Of a stretch of 40,107 nucleotides of DNA, positions 17,818 through 25,523 are shown one piece after another (within the stretch, counting starts at the first letter, position 1; every line of letters begins with the position of its first letter). The notes under the pieces are model-generated. The model saw nothing but the letters and a program-made list of their open reading frames with translations, was not told the origin of the DNA and ran no database searches. A program made the position numbers and the translations under genes. The stretch comes from an uncultured Verrucomicrobiota bacterium. GTDB taxonomy: Bacteria; Verrucomicrobiota; Verrucomicrobiia; Opitutales; Opitutaceae. The DNA lies in NCBI GenBank assembly GCA_903876795.1, contig CAIRBK010000096.1:1-40107 (forward strand), read 5' to 3'.

Positions 17818-18184
17818 GTTAGTTTTTCTAAGTTTCTGTGTTTCCCTGCTTAAGCAGTGCGGTTGGTCATAAAAGCCTGCGTCGATGGAATCGACCAAGC
17901 GAAAGATGCGCGTCGTAGCGTAAATGAACGCGCGGGATGTGGCTTTTTTGGCCCGGAAGACAGTCCTGAGTTACGCAAAGCAGATAATTAACGGCATAGG
18001 CCACGAGCTAAAGCCAAACGATTAAAGAAATAAAAACGAGTCTAATTTGAGTTAGCAGTTTACATTCCGGTAACGCTGGCGTGCCAATTGGCCCTCAACC
18101 CATTTATCCTCTCATGCATCTGGAAAAATGGGGTAGGCGTGAGAGGAGAAGCGGGCTCGGCCAAAGCGACCGAAACATAAGCGA
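17818..18184. other. AT-richer intergenic region before repeat copy 2
   Basis: No gene is visible. It contains the collar gene's promoter region (minus strand), an AT-rich stretch 17975-18060, and a partial match to the dispersed repeat (TTTATCCTCTCA, 18103-18114). An inverted copy of that core lies at 18140-18150 (TGAGAGGAGAA), so 18103-18150 can form a hairpin. The base composition is lower in GC than the flanking CoA-transferase gene. Confidence 0.5.
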
Positions 18185-18283
18185 TCCAGCGGGTCGGGCC
18201 GTCGAGGTCAACGCCGGCCCAGCCTGTTTATCCTCTCACTTGCAGAGCTCAACGCCCCAAATGATTTCAGAAACACATCCTAG
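18185..18283. repeat. Dispersed repeat, copy 2
   Basis: Same-orientation partner of 15153-15251 (81% identity over 99 bp). Its last bases overlap the stop codon of the CoA-transferase gene, so this copy forms the 3' untranslated part of that transcript. The two copies bracket the PEP-CTERM/GNAT/DUF6916/collar islet. Confidence 0.8.
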
Positions 18284-19770
18284 CCGAGCGGGGTCTGGCG
18301 CATGTCGCCGGTGCGCAGGAACTGCTCGTGGAAGGCGAAGGCGCGGCTGAGGGTCTGCGGGGTCTGGCCCTGTTTGGACATCTCGTAGTAATGCATGAGC
18401 AGTTGGTGGAACTGCGGATGGGCGCACTTTTCGATGATGAGGCGGGCGCGCTCGTTGGGAGTCTTGCCTCGCAGGTCGGCCACGCCTTTTTCGGTGACGA
18501 CCACTTGGACGGAGTGCTCGCTGTGGTCCATGTGGGAGACGAGCGGAACGATGGTGCTGATCTTGCCGCCCTTGGCGGAGGAGGGGCAGGTGAAGATGGA
18601 GATGTGGGCGTTGCGCGTGAAGTCGCCGGAGCCGCCGATGCCGTTCATGAGGTTGGAGCCCATGATGTGCGTCGAGTTGATGTTGCCGAAGATATCGACC
18701 TCGATGGCGGTGTTGATGGTGATGATGCCGAGGCGGCGGACGATCTCGGGGTTGTTGGTGATTTCCTGGGGGCGCAAGAGGACCCGGGAGCGGAAAAATT
18801 CGAGGTCTTCGTAAAACTTGAGGAGGACGTCTTTGGCGATGGTGAGGGAGGTGCCGGTGGCGAACTTGAGTTTGCCGGAGCGGATGAGTTTGATGACGGA
18901 GTCCTGGATGACCTCGGAATACATCTCAAAGGGAGGGATTCCGGGGTGGGAGCCGAGGCTGCCAAGGACGGCGTTGGCGATGTTGCCGACGCCGGATTGG
19001 ATGGGGAGAAACTCCTTGGGGATGCGGCCGGCTTGGAGTTCGCCGGCGATGAATTCGGCGACGTTGTTGCCGATGCGCTCGGTGGTCTCGTCGGCGGGTT
19101 CGAAGCCGGCGTTTTCATCGGGCTGGTTGCCCTCGACGATGCCGACGATTTTGCTGGGATCGACTTTTACGGTCGGGGTGCCGATGCGGTCGGAGGGGCG
19201 CAGGATCGGGATGGGCTGGCGGTAGGGAGGATCCTGCGGTTCGTAAATGTCGTGGAAGCCGCGCAGGTTGGGAGAATGGAAGCGGTTAAGCTCGATGATG
19301 ATTTTTTTCGCGCAACGCAGGAAGGTGGGGGAGGCGCCGACGGAGGTGGTGAGGGTGATCTCGCCCGAGGGAGACACGTCGCAGGCTTCGACGATGGTCC
19401 AGTCGATGTCGCCAAGGAAACCGCTGCGCACCTGCTGGGGAAGGTGCGAGAGGTGCATGTCGAAGAAGCGGGTGCGGCCGGCGTTGATGCTCTCGCGCAG
19501 GGACTTGTTGCTCTGGTAGGGCGTGCGCCACGAAATCGCGTCGGCTCGCGCCAGTTCGCCGTCGAGCGAGTCACCGGTCGAGGCGCCGGAGACGATGGCG
19601 ACCTTGAAAGGGCGGCCGGCCTCGTGTTCGGCGCGGGCGCGCACGGCGAGGGCCTTCGGAACGACCTTGGCGGCGCCGGCGGGGGTGAATCCGCTCACGC
19701 CGAGGGTCTGTCCATTTTGAATGAGGGCGGCCGCTTCGTCGGCCGTGAGGGTAACAAATGGTGAACTCAT
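18280..19770 (-). CDS. Acetyl-CoA hydrolase/transferase family (succinyl-CoA:acetate CoA-transferase-like)
   Basis: 496 residues of the Cat1/AarC/ScpC family, class I CoA-transferases that move CoA between succinyl-CoA or propionyl-CoA and acetate or succinate. The C-terminal half has the family landmarks: IQSGVGNIANAVLG, then FEMYSEVIQDS near residue 280, holding the catalytic glutamate that carries the CoA thioester, then FGNINSTHIMGSNLMNGIGGSGDFTRNA and VTEKGVADLRG. The ATG at 19768-19770 begins MSSPFVTLTADEA. Exact substrate is not decidable. With pckG and mdh it fits a route making succinate, propionate or acetate. It is divergent from the AsmA-like gene. Confidence 0.92.
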   Translation of the reverse strand: MSSPFVTLTADEAAALIQNGQTLGVSGFTPAGAAKVVPKALAVRARAEHEAGRPFKVAIVSGASTGDSLDGELARADAISWRTPYQSNKSLRESINAGRTRFFDMHLSHLPQQVRSGFLGDIDWTIVEACDVSPSGEITLTTSVGASPTFLRCAKKIIIELNRFHSPNLRGFHDIYEPQDPPYRQPIPILRPSDRIGTPTVKVDPSKIVGIVEGNQPDENAGFEPADETTERIGNNVAEFIAGELQAGRIPKEFLPIQSGVGNIANAVLGSLGSHPGIPPFEMYSEVIQDSVIKLIRSGKLKFATGTSLTIAKDVLLKFYEDLEFFRSRVLLRPQEITNNPEIVRRLGIITINTAIEVDIFGNINSTHIMGSNLMNGIGGSGDFTRNAHISIFTCPSSAKGGKISTIVPLVSHMDHSEHSVQVVVTEKGVADLRGKTPNERARLIIEKCAHPQFHQLLMHYYEMSKQGQTPQTLSRAFAFHEQFLRTGDMRQTPLG

Positions 19771-19919
19771 GGGTCTTAAACGAATATGCACCCAAGGGGC
19801 AAATTATACCAACCGCGTTTTGCCAATGCTTGCGCATTCTTTGCGGCGTCCGTAACAAAAACCCGTGACGTCTGCGGGCCCGCCTGCCGGCTCTGCGGCG
19901 ATTTACGACAACTCGTATC

Positions 19920-20672
19920 ATGAAAAAACTTCTCATCATCCTCGGCGGCCTGTTCGCGTTAGCGCTCATAGGAGGGATTCTGGCCACCGTCTTCCTCGGC
20001 TCGGCCATCACCAGGGGCGTCAACACCTTCGCTCCCAAAATCACCGGCACCGCGGTCACGCTGGAGAGCACGTCGGTTTCGCCGTTCACCGGTTCCGGGA
20101 CGCTCAAGGGGCTCGTCGTCGGCAACCCCGTCGGCTGGAAGAGCGAGAAGGCGTTTTCCTTCGCCACCGTCCACGCCAGCGTCGAGCCGCTTTCGATACT
20201 CGGCGACCACGTCGTGGTGAAAGACGTACTCATCGACGGCCCCGAGTTCGTCTACGAGACCAAGATCATCAGCAGCAACATCAAGGACCTCCTCAACAAC
20301 ATCGAAAAAAACCTCGGCGGCGTACAACCCGCCGAACAACCGGCCGCCAAGGACCAAAAGCCCGCCAAGCCCCTCAAATTTGAGGTGAAAAACTTCCGGC
20401 TCCAAAACGCCAAAGTCACGCTCGGCGTGGGCGGTGCGGCGGTGACTTTGCCGATGCCTCCCATCGTGCTCACCGACCTGGGCACCGCCGAGGGCGGCAT
20501 CACCCCCGACCAGCTCGCCGCCAAGGTCATGAGCAACATCCTCGGCAACATCACCAAGGCCGTCGCCGACTCCGCCGTGCAAATCGGCTCAGCCGGCGGG
20601 GCCGCCGCCAGCGACGCCGTTTCGGGCGCCGCCAAGAAGGCCACCGAAGGTCTCAAGAAGCTCTTCAAGTAA
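19920..20672 (+). CDS. AsmA-like membrane-anchored envelope protein
   Basis: 250 residues. One N-terminal membrane anchor (KKLLIILGGLFALALIGGILATVF) puts the rest in the periplasm. Residues about 35-130 (ITGTAVTLESTSVSPFTGSGTLKGLVVGNP...SFATVHASVEPLSILGDHVVVKDVLIDGPEFVYE) follow the beta-strand pattern at the start of AsmA/DUF748-type proteins, which help move or organise envelope lipids. The C-terminal 60 residues are an Ala-rich helix. The domain is far shorter than AsmA itself. ATG at 19920. It is followed 22 bp later by the DsbA-like gene, so they may form an operon. Confidence 0.65.
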   Translation: MKKLLIILGGLFALALIGGILATVFLGSAITRGVNTFAPKITGTAVTLESTSVSPFTGSGTLKGLVVGNPVGWKSEKAFSFATVHASVEPLSILGDHVVVKDVLIDGPEFVYETKIISSNIKDLLNNIEKNLGGVQPAEQPAAKDQKPAKPLKFEVKNFRLQNAKVTLGVGGAAVTLPMPPIVLTDLGTAEGGITPDQLAAKVMSNILGNITKAVADSAVQIGSAGGAAASDAVSGAAKKATEGLKKLFK

Positions 20673-20693
20673 CTCCCCGATCCGCCCGCCGCC

Positions 20694-21377
20694 ATGCCCG
20701 CCGACGCCCCGGTCACCGTCACCTACTACCTCGAAGTGCTCTCTTCCTGGTGCCACTGGGCGGAACCGGCCTGGGCCGACTTGAAGGAACGCTACGCGGG
20801 CCGGGCCTGTTTCCGCTGGCGCATCGCCGCGATGAACCCCGGCGATTTCCCCGGCTCCCGCGAGCAGTGCGAATGGTTTTACCGGCGCAGCGGCACCGTC
20901 GTGAACTCGCCCCGCGCTCTGAGCGCCGGTTGGATCGATCCGGCGGGCCCGGGCGACTACGCCGTGCCCAACCTCGTCGCCGAAGCCGCCCGCGGCCTGC
21001 TCGCCGATCCCGAGGACGACCGGGTGCGGATCGCGCTCGCCTCAGCCGCCCTGCACGCGGGCCGGAAGATCGGCCACGACCTCGACCTCGCCGCCGCCAT
21101 CGCCGCCAAGGCAGCCAAAATCGACGTGAAAAAACTCCGCAAAACCGCCGCCTCGCCCGCCGTCCGCGAGCGCGTGGCCGCGTCCACCGCCGAGTTCGTT
21201 GCCCATCGGATCAACCGGCGCCCCGCGTTCGTGTTGACCAGCGTGATCGGCGACAAGGCCGTGTTCTCCGGCCTAGTCCGCGCCGAGCCGCTCGCCGCGA
21301 CGCTGGACGCGATGCTCGCCGACGCCGCCCGCTACGCCTCGTTCGCGGCCCACTTTGGCTCGCCGCCCAAGGGCTGA
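20694..21377 (+). CDS. DsbA-family thioredoxin-fold protein with a single active-site cysteine
   Basis: 227 residues. The N-terminal strand TVTYYLEVLSSWCHWAEPAW places a lone Cys at the thioredoxin-fold active site (SWCHWA); the second Cys of CxxC is replaced by Ala. An all-helical insert follows (about 85-165). The C-terminal NRRPAFVLTSVIGDKAVFSGLV has the cis-proline strand. This matches the DsbA/FrnE/HCCA-isomerase superfamily. With one cysteine it is more likely a glutathione-transferase- or isomerase-like enzyme than a disulfide oxidase. No signal peptide, so probably cytosolic. It lies 22 bp after the AsmA-like gene. Confidence 0.7.
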   Translation: MPADAPVTVTYYLEVLSSWCHWAEPAWADLKERYAGRACFRWRIAAMNPGDFPGSREQCEWFYRRSGTVVNSPRALSAGWIDPAGPGDYAVPNLVAEAARGLLADPEDDRVRIALASAALHAGRKIGHDLDLAAAIAAKAAKIDVKKLRKTAASPAVRERVAASTAEFVAHRINRRPAFVLTSVIGDKAVFSGLVRAEPLAATLDAMLADAARYASFAAHFGSPPKG

Positions 21378-21393
21378 GCACCGTCAAACAACG

Positions 21394-22908
21394 TCACGAC
21401 CGCCGCGGCTTGGGCGCGGCCGGCTCAGGCGGCGGCTCCATTCGCCAGTAAAGGCTCGCGATGGTCGCCCGGCCCAGCGGAAGCACCCCGACGAGAAAAG
21501 GCACCGTGCCGGGCTTCGCCCCGTCGGCGGAGGCAAAGTCGATCGTATCTACCCTCGGATACAATACACGCAGGGCCTCCAGGCCGTGGCGCGCCCAGTG
21601 GTCGCGCTCCTCGCCCGCGCCGACCGCCAGCGCCGCGACCCACAAAAGGCCCGCGATGTCCGGCGTCAGGCCGGACTCTTCGCGCAACGCCCGCCGGTGC
21701 AGGGCGGCGAAGGCCTCCCGGTCCGGCTGCATGACCAGCGTCGCAACCAGCTTGTCCCACTCCCCCGCCCCGGCCGCCCTGTCGACCAGCGCGGCAAACT
21801 CCATCGTGGCCAGCGAACGGTAGCCCTGCCCCGCGTCGATCCAGGACCGTGTCAGCAAGCGGTCGAAGTCGGGCAAGCCTTGCGCGTTCATTGTCCAGGC
21901 CATCTCCGCGTCCACCCGGGCGCCAATCAGCAACAGCAGTTGGATTTGATGAATAATCAGGCTGCCGGCCGCGCCGGGGGCGAACCGGTGGCGCAGGGCG
22001 GCCAGGGCTGCGTCCGCGTCGCCCGCAGACACCGCGGCGACGGCCTGCACCAGCCGTCCGGCGTCTGGACCGAAGCCGGCGAGGACTTCCTGATGTTCGC
22101 GCGTAAACTCAGGTCCGATCCGCCCCAGCCGCATGGCCAGGAGCAACGAGCCGAGCCACAACGGACGCTCCTGCTCCCGCACCCGGGCCCGGAGCAGGCA
22201 GAACCGCGCGAGTTCGTCGAAACGCCCCGCCGCCAACAACGTGTCGTGCCGGGTGACCGTCGTGCGAAAAAGTTGCCCGGGAAACTCCGCCTCCAGGCCA
22301 TCAAACAGGCGATCCGAGACCACCGTGGCGCCGGCGTAGGAGGCGTATTGGGCCATGAGCAGACGGGCATCGTAGTTGCGCGGATCCTGCGCGACCGCCG
22401 CGACCATCGAGCGATAGGCCGTGGCGTAGTCGCGCCGGGCGCAGGCGATCATCGCCCGCCGGAGAATATACCGCGAACGCTCCTGCTTGATTTCGCCCCA
22501 GGCCCCCGGCCAGGCGACTTGCCTCCAGGACAATGACTCCAACCCGGTCGCACGCAGCCCGACGAAGGCCGCCGTCGCCACGGCTAGATAAAGTGCCGCC
22601 GCGCCGCCGCCGAACACCGCCAAGGCACGCCCCCAAAACGGGCGAACCCGGGCCGCCTTCACGCCGCAGTAGGCGCCGCGTCCGGCGGGCCCAGGCACCA
22701 CCAGCGGGCACACCCGCCTGAATCGGAGCGGCTGATCGAAGTCGCGCGCGGCATCGCAGCGCACGCCGCCCGAGGAACCGACGTCGCTGGGGTTTTGACA
22801 GGGACATCGTCCGCGCCGCCCCCCAAGCATGTAGCGGGACTTGCGGACGTTCCAATAAATCAGGCCCCAGGCACAACGACAGGCGTCCGCCAGCCAGCCG
22901 ATCATCAT
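21394..22908 (-). CDS. Cys-rich N-terminus plus membrane helix plus helical-repeat protein
   Basis: 504 residues, no named family. Residues about 30-90 carry CPCQNPSD, a further Cys in GVRCDA, RVCPL and YCGV, a spacing that suggests a small zinc-ribbon-like fold. A single membrane helix follows (LAVFGGGAAALYLAVATAAFVGL, about 100-122). The remainder is a long Ala/Leu/Arg-rich helical region with TPR-like periodicity (RRDYATAYRSMVAAVAQDPRNYDARLLMAQYASYAG). It is probably a membrane-anchored scaffold. The start at 22906-22908 (second Met of an ATG-ATG pair) lies five bases after the PEP-CTERM stop, so the two genes are a transcription unit. An upstream GTG overlapping that stop is also possible. 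Confidence 0.65.
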   Translation of the reverse strand: MMIGWLADACRCAWGLIYWNVRKSRYMLGGRRGRCPCQNPSDVGSSGGVRCDAARDFDQPLRFRRVCPLVVPGPAGRGAYCGVKAARVRPFWGRALAVFGGGAAALYLAVATAAFVGLRATGLESLSWRQVAWPGAWGEIKQERSRYILRRAMIACARRDYATAYRSMVAAVAQDPRNYDARLLMAQYASYAGATVVSDRLFDGLEAEFPGQLFRTTVTRHDTLLAAGRFDELARFCLLRARVREQERPLWLGSLLLAMRLGRIGPEFTREHQEVLAGFGPDAGRLVQAVAAVSAGDADAALAALRHRFAPGAAGSLIIHQIQLLLLIGARVDAEMAWTMNAQGLPDFDRLLTRSWIDAGQGYRSLATMEFAALVDRAAGAGEWDKLVATLVMQPDREAFAALHRRALREESGLTPDIAGLLWVAALAVGAGEERDHWARHGLEALRVLYPRVDTIDFASADGAKPGTVPFLVGVLPLGRATIASLYWRMEPPPEPAAPKPRRS

Positions 22909-22913
22909 GGAGA

Positions 22914-23957
22914 TCACAGCGCCGCCTGCACCGCATCCCGCCGCACACCGCGGCGACGCTTGAAAAAAACGCCCGCAAACCCGACCCCGAGCATGCCCGC
23001 CATCTGGAAAAACGCCGCCGGCTCCGGCACGGGACTGCCGCCCGGGCGAAGGAATGTCGAGCCCGCCCCCAGCGAAGCGAAGGTCGTGCTGGAGTTGGTG
23101 TTGCCCGAAGTGCCGAGCAAGTCCTGGTTGATGGCGTTGCTTTGCGTGCTTGTGAACGCGACGAACGACATCCCGGAGTAGTCATTCACCGAGTAGTTGG
23201 AAAAGTAGCCCGCCGTCTCCGTGTAGGTCGCGCCATTCAGGACATAATACGCCGCGTAGGAACGAATGGCCGACTCCAGATTGGCATAGCTGATGGCGAA
23301 CGTGATCCAGGCGTTTGCAGAGTAGATCGGATTGCCATTGTTTCTAACCGGGCCGATGTTGATACCGTCGGTGACGGCGGTGTAGCTGTAGGTGTTGCTG
23401 TTCAGCGTGCCCAGCCCGCCCGGCGTGTTAAAGCTACCCCAGGAGGTCGTGCTGGGGGCGTCGTTGGCCCCCGTGCCCGGCTTGGCAAAATCAATGGATG
23501 TATTGGCACCCGTGGTGCCCTTGTAGTTCAACCGCATCACCAGGTTGACCTTGCCTTCTCCGGTGAGATCGATGCCCAGACTGAAATTACCACCGTTACC
23601 GCTTGGGTTGTATTCGCCGAAACGGGCGCGAAACGCGATGTATTGATTGGTCGGATCACTGTCCAGGAAACCAGCCTTTTGCTGGAAAGCCGCCGTCGTG
23701 GTCGTGCCAACAAAGTCGTCCGCAGGCTGTCCGGTTTGCTGGTCGGAGAACGGATCGGTGATGAGTGTGCCCTGCTGGTTATACCATGCGTTCCAGCCCG
23801 TCGTGTCGGTCACGGAAATGGCACGCAAGAACGGCGCGCCCATCGTCAAACCCAGCACCGCGACCGCCATCCCGGCAAGAAATCGAGCCGCAGGTTCGAG
23901 CGACATCCGACCGACGAAGGATGACCGACATAAAACAGGATGCATAAGGGGTATCAT
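22914..23957 (-). CDS. PEP-CTERM sorting-domain protein (secreted)
   Basis: 347 residues. A hydrophobic signal segment (FLAGMAVAVLGLTMGAPFLRA, about 23-43) is followed by a beta-rich, Asn/Thr/Gly-rich exported domain. The C-terminus has VPEPAAFFQMAGMLGVGFAGVFF, then a basic KRRRGVRRD tail: an exosortase-type PEP-CTERM signal. No enzyme motif was recognised. The start is uncertain: ATG 23955-23957, an ATG four codons later and one at residue 18 (MSLEPA) are all in frame, with no Shine-Dalgarno near any of them. It precedes the Cys-rich membrane protein on the same strand. Confidence 0.82.
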   Translation of the reverse strand: MIPLMHPVLCRSSFVGRMSLEPAARFLAGMAVAVLGLTMGAPFLRAISVTDTTGWNAWYNQQGTLITDPFSDQQTGQPADDFVGTTTTAAFQQKAGFLDSDPTNQYIAFRARFGEYNPSGNGGNFSLGIDLTGEGKVNLVMRLNYKGTTGANTSIDFAKPGTGANDAPSTTSWGSFNTPGGLGTLNSNTYSYTAVTDGINIGPVRNNGNPIYSANAWITFAISYANLESAIRSYAAYYVLNGATYTETAGYFSNYSVNDYSGMSFVAFTSTQSNAINQDLLGTSGNTNSSTTFASLGAGSTFLRPGGSPVPEPAAFFQMAGMLGVGFAGVFFKRRRGVRRDAVQAAL

Positions 23958-24172
23958 CGAACCGTGGAGGAAAAAAACCCCGTAGCGACTCGGAATAAGG
24001 ACATGTCCATTCAGGCCTATCGGACGACAACCCGACCAAAACCGACCAAGTCACGCATGAGGACGCACAAAGACTGCAAACGTAGCCCAAGAATGCGCTA
24101 GGCCCGGCGCACTTTTGCTGATGCAATGATCACCCCAAGTTTCACGCCAGATTCTCGCCCACACCATTCATC

Positions 24173-25057
24173 ATGTCCGAACATTCCAGCGGAGGTAAGC
24201 ACGAGGAGAAATTTTCCCCCGGGCTCTTCATTGTCACGATCATCCTCACGCTCGCCGGGCTCTTCACCGTGCTGGCCTTTGTCGCGCCTGGAGTCTGGCG
24301 CGCTCAGCTCGCCGCCGGCTGGCTGCCCTTCGCCGCCGTCTTTGTGGGCATCCACGCGGTCGCCGGGATTTTTGAATACTTTTTCCACCGCTACATCCTG
24401 CACGCGCCGCTGGTGCCGTGGCTGAGTTATTTTTACCGGCAACACACGCTCCACCACGCGCTCACGCACATCGGCTACCACCGCTCCAAGTTCACCGGCG
24501 CCGAGGTTCCCGGCCTGGTGGACAACGAGCACGTCGCCCGCAACCACTTCCCCATCGAGGAGGAAAAGCAGCATGAGGCATCCTACTTCCCGTGGTACTC
24601 TCTGCTGGTGTTCTCGCTCGTGGTCACGCCGCTGCTCGTGCTCGGCCAGTGGCTATTCCCGGCGGCGCCCTTTTTCCTCGCCGGCTACCTCGCCGTCGCC
24701 TGGTCGCTCGCGCTCTACGAACTCATCCACGCCGTCGAACACTGGCCGCAGGACACCTGGGACCGCCTGATCGGGCACCCGCGCCACGGCCGCTTCTGGC
24801 GCAAAGCCTACGCGTTCCACCTCCGCCACCACGCCGACATCCGTTGCAACGAGGGCATCTCCGGCATCTTCGGCCTGCCTTTGGTCGATTTCATCCTGGG
24901 CACCTACGTCGATCCCGAGACGCTCTACACCCACGGCACCCGCGTGGACGCGGCTCAATTCAACAGCCCGCGCCCCCGTTTCGGCTTCATCCGCTGGCTC
25001 GACCGCAAGGCCGACGAAGCTGTGAAAAACCGCCGCGCCGCCGCCCGGGCCGGTTAA
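24173..25057 (+). CDS. Fatty acid hydroxylase/sterol desaturase-like membrane protein
   Basis: 294 residues with four predicted membrane segments and clustered histidines of the di-iron hydroxylase superfamily: HRYILH (72-77), HTLHH (91-95) plus H99 and H103, HAVEHW in the third helix hairpin, and HLRHHADIR near residue 221. The arrangement resembles PF04116 members, which hydroxylate or desaturate membrane lipids. The spacing differs somewhat from canonical sterol desaturases, so the substrate is unknown. ATG at 24173. The stop is 50 bp before the valine-rich leader. Confidence 0.75.
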   Translation: MSEHSSGGKHEEKFSPGLFIVTIILTLAGLFTVLAFVAPGVWRAQLAAGWLPFAAVFVGIHAVAGIFEYFFHRYILHAPLVPWLSYFYRQHTLHHALTHIGYHRSKFTGAEVPGLVDNEHVARNHFPIEEEKQHEASYFPWYSLLVFSLVVTPLLVLGQWLFPAAPFFLAGYLAVAWSLALYELIHAVEHWPQDTWDRLIGHPRHGRFWRKAYAFHLRHHADIRCNEGISGIFGLPLVDFILGTYVDPETLYTHGTRVDAAQFNSPRPRFGFIRWLDRKADEAVKNRRAAARAG

Positions 25058-25107
25058 ACGCAGGCTTGACCAGCGCCCGTCCCGTCACCTTGGTTTCCCG
25101 AGTCTCC

Positions 25108-25206
25108 ATGAACCTCCGCAACACGACGCTCGCCGCCATCGCTTCCGCCCACTACTCCGTGGTCGCAGTCGTCGTGTCCGTTATGCACGCGCCGCGAGGG
25201 GCTTGA
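25108..25206 (+). CDS. Valine-rich leader peptide (branched-chain amino acid attenuator type)
   Basis: A 32-codon reading frame, ATG at 25108. Six of the eight codons 18-25 are valine (VVAVVVSV); it ends MHAPRGA. It is followed 16 bp later by a textbook terminator. A GAGGGG in its last codons (25196-25201) can pair with CCCCTC (25224-25229) in the terminator's 5' arm. That is the geometry of ilv-type attenuation: a ribosome stalled at scarce Val-tRNA would expose GAGGGG and block the terminator. The downstream gene is not ilv, which is odd. The peptide itself probably has no function. Confidence 0.7.
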   Translation: MNLRNTTLAAIASAHYSVVAVVVSVMHAPRGA

Positions 25207-25222
25207 GCGAACCAGATTTTCG

Positions 25223-25255
25223 CCCCCTCCGGTGCCTTGCCGGAGGGGGTTTTTT
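25223..25255 (+). terminator. Intrinsic terminator/attenuator after the leader peptide
   Basis: A perfect 10-bp stem, CCCCCTCCGG (25223-25232) with CCGGAGGGGG (25240-25249), with a 7-base loop and six T (25250-25255). The alternative pairing with the end of the leader frame is given under that entry. Confidence 0.93.
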
Positions 25256-25307
25256 GTGCCCCGGCCGGTCGGAACCGAGGGGGTGGTCAACCCAAACCAC
25301 ACCCGCC

Positions 25308-25523
25308 ATGAACAGCAACCGACTCAAGGACGCGCCGCGCTTCACACGGCCGCTCAACCTGCACCGGGAACTCCGCCGGGACATCACCCGTCCCTTTCAG
25401 GAAACACCGCGCCGGCCAGCCGCGCACGACATGCTCCTGCTCAATCTTCACGCGGATCTGCTCGCCGCCGTCGAACCGGTCGCGGCCCGCGACCTCGCGT
25501 TTTTCAACTGCGACTTCCCGTAA
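25308..25523 (+). CDS. Small hypothetical ORF downstream of the attenuator
   Basis: 71 residues starting MNSNRLKDAPRF; Arg/Leu-rich, no signal, no membrane segment and no recognised family. It is the only plus-strand reading between the attenuator and the convergent panE, which it overlaps by 20 bp at its 3' end. It could be a real small gene under the attenuator or the remnant of a replaced one. Evidence is limited to position and an uninterrupted frame. Confidence 0.35.
   Translation: MNSNRLKDAPRFTRPLNLHRELRRDITRPFQETPRRPAAHDMLLLNLHADLLAAVEPVAARDLAFFNCDFP

Noticed and set aside
15121-18290. Integron attC site interpretation of the dispersed repeat
   Set aside because: No RYYYAAC/GTTRRRY core pair or stem with extrahelical bases was found, and no integrase is in the window.
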